DNA from: Clostridia bacterium
GTDB taxonomy: Bacteria > Bacillota > Clostridia > Saccharofermentanales > Saccharofermentanaceae
DNA: 6,420 nucleotides
Reading direction: 5' to 3'
Assembly (NCBI GenBank): GCA_017881645.1
Contig: JADGQQ010000046.1
Location: 1-6,420 of the forward strand
Shown: positions 5,653 to 6,420 of the stretch, piece after piece
How positions within the stretch are numbered: position 1 is the stretch's first letter
Layout: the number at the start of each line of letters is the position of its first letter
Translations under genes and position numbers: made by a program
The notes under the pieces: generated by a model
Seen by the model: the letters and a program-made list of their open reading frames with translations, nothing else
What the model was told of the DNA's origin: nothing
The model's database searches: none

Positions 5653-6420
5653 ATGAATGAGAGTCAAAATGATGATAATAACTTGCTTCGAAAACATTCT
5701 TCAAAGGAAAGACTAATTCATTCTGATTCAGACATTACGGATGATACAAAAGATGAATCCGCATCAGTATTTCATACTTATTCTAGAAGTGATGATCTTG
5801 GCGACAGCAATTCTCTTTTTCACTACAAAAAAGAAACCATTTTGAGTGACAGTATTCATGGAGAGCCGGAAGATCCCGAGGATTTATCCTCTCTCAATCA
5901 TGTTCTTCCAGTTACTGAATACCCTGATCCTGATATTTTGGACAATGTCAGTGAATCTGCCGCTTCTTCCGGGAATGACTTAGTATCTGATGAGAATGTC
6001 TCAGATACCTCATTCCCGATTTTTTTGTCATTCAAAGCAAATGACTCAATCGAGAATGTTTCTGACGGACTTCGTGAAAAGAATATAATTCGCGGAGGTA
6101 ACCCGGCCAATCAGGAATCCGAGAAATATGTTCCTTCCATTCTATCGCAAGAATCCGAAGCAGAAATTCCGGTCACCGGAAATATGCAGGATGAATTTGA
6201 TTTTTTTGATTTGGATCACTCAGATATGAATACCCCCATTTTTAAGCCATTTGTTGCATCTTCTGTGGAGGATGAAGGGATCTCCGAAGAATCTGTTATC
6301 AAAGATGAGATTCCTGAAACTGACAATACCGTCGGCGAAGATTTCGAAGAAGAAGGCTTGCTTTCAGATGCTCCTGCTGTGCCGGTTGATATCCATGAAG
6401 ACCCGGACATCCCGCTGGAT
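5653..6420 (+). CDS. Large acidic protein of unknown function, N-terminal 256 residues (open at the window edge)
   Basis: Seen: ATG at 5653 opens a frame of 256 codons with no stop before the window end. It is the only plus-strand gene and diverges from the tRNA unit. GGGAGGG at 5635-5641 is a plausible ribosome site (11 bases before ATG); an AGGAG at 5647 is too close to work for this start. An in-frame ATG at 5629 has no ribosome site, and TGA at 5617 closes the frame upstream. By my count the visible part has 64 Asp/Glu against 15 Lys/Arg, is rich in Ser, has no Cys or Trp and no membrane span or signal peptide. It looks intrinsically disordered, with short hydrophobic islands (FPIFLSF at 121-127, EFDFFDLD at 181-188, PIFKPF at 195-200) and three copies of [DE]NVS[DE]. 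Reading-frame continuity and codon content support a real gene. Inference: a cytoplasmic acidic tail preceding a structured or membrane domain to the right. I do not recognise the family. Confidence 0.8.
   Translation, partial: MNESQNDDNNLLRKHSSKERLIHSDSDITDDTKDESASVFHTYSRSDDLGDSNSLFHYKKETILSDSIHGEPEDPEDLSSLNHVLPVTEYPDPDILDNVSESAASSGNDLVSDENVSDTSFPIFLSFKANDSIENVSDGLREKNIIRGGNPANQESEKYVPSILSQESEAEIPVTGNMQDEFDFFDLDHSDMNTPIFKPFVASSVEDEGISEESVIKDEIPETDNTVGEDFEEEGLLSDAPAVPVDIHEDPDIPLD

Noticed and set aside
5359..5697. A 112-codon minus-strand open frame ending in a protein-like tail (VAESADATDLKSVG...)
   Set aside because: Its C-terminal part is the translation of tRNA-Leu, a classic artefact, and it also crosses the tRNA promoter and the start of the plus-strand gene.
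5898..6410. Minus-strand open frames 5898-6110 and 6216-6410 with Ser-rich translations
   Set aside because: They are antisense shadows of the acidic plus-strand gene: Asp/Glu codons read as Ser/Phe-type codons on the other strand.

Overview
The window looks like chromosomal DNA from a low-to-moderate GC Gram-positive bacterium (Bacillota, most likely an anaerobic Clostridia-type organism). The reasons are an LTA-synthase-type membrane enzyme, a lipobox lipoprotein, strong AGGAGG ribosome binding sites, housekeeping TTGACA/TATAAT promoters and tRNA genes that encode their CCA ends. This is an inference from content; no marker here fixes the genus.

Layout. Everything up to about 5.5 kb is on the minus strand, read right to left. 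First comes a two-gene tRNA unit (tRNA-Leu UAA, then initiator tRNA-fMet CAU) with a near-consensus promoter and a strong intrinsic terminator. Next is a small lipoprotein gene with its own probable promoter, a nested inverted repeat at the predicted start of its transcript, and a clear terminator. It is followed by a cation diffusion facilitator (CDF) transporter with a second, duplicated-looking C-terminal domain, then an 846-residue LTA-synthase/sulfatase-family membrane enzyme with an extended -10 promoter. Last is the N-terminal part of a single-span membrane sensor that runs off the left edge. On the plus strand, diverging from the tRNA unit, a long frame begins at 5653 and stays open to the right edge. 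Its visible 256 residues are very acidic and look disordered.

How the genes work together. Terminators and promoter-like elements separate most units, so this looks like consecutive independent genes rather than one operon or a dedicated system. A loose theme is the cell envelope: lipoprotein, metal transporter, glycerol-phosphate-polymer-type synthase and membrane sensor. Gene order alone does not show a joint function.

Gene-free stretches are all under 300 bases. The longest (4952-5242) holds the lipoprotein leader and promoter and the tRNA terminator; 5073-5206 shows nothing further I can support. I see no mobile element, CRISPR array or phage gene. The least explained item is the acidic open frame at the right edge. 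The most structured non-coding items are the nested repeat at 4993-5036 and the inverted repeat over the -10 box at 424-446.
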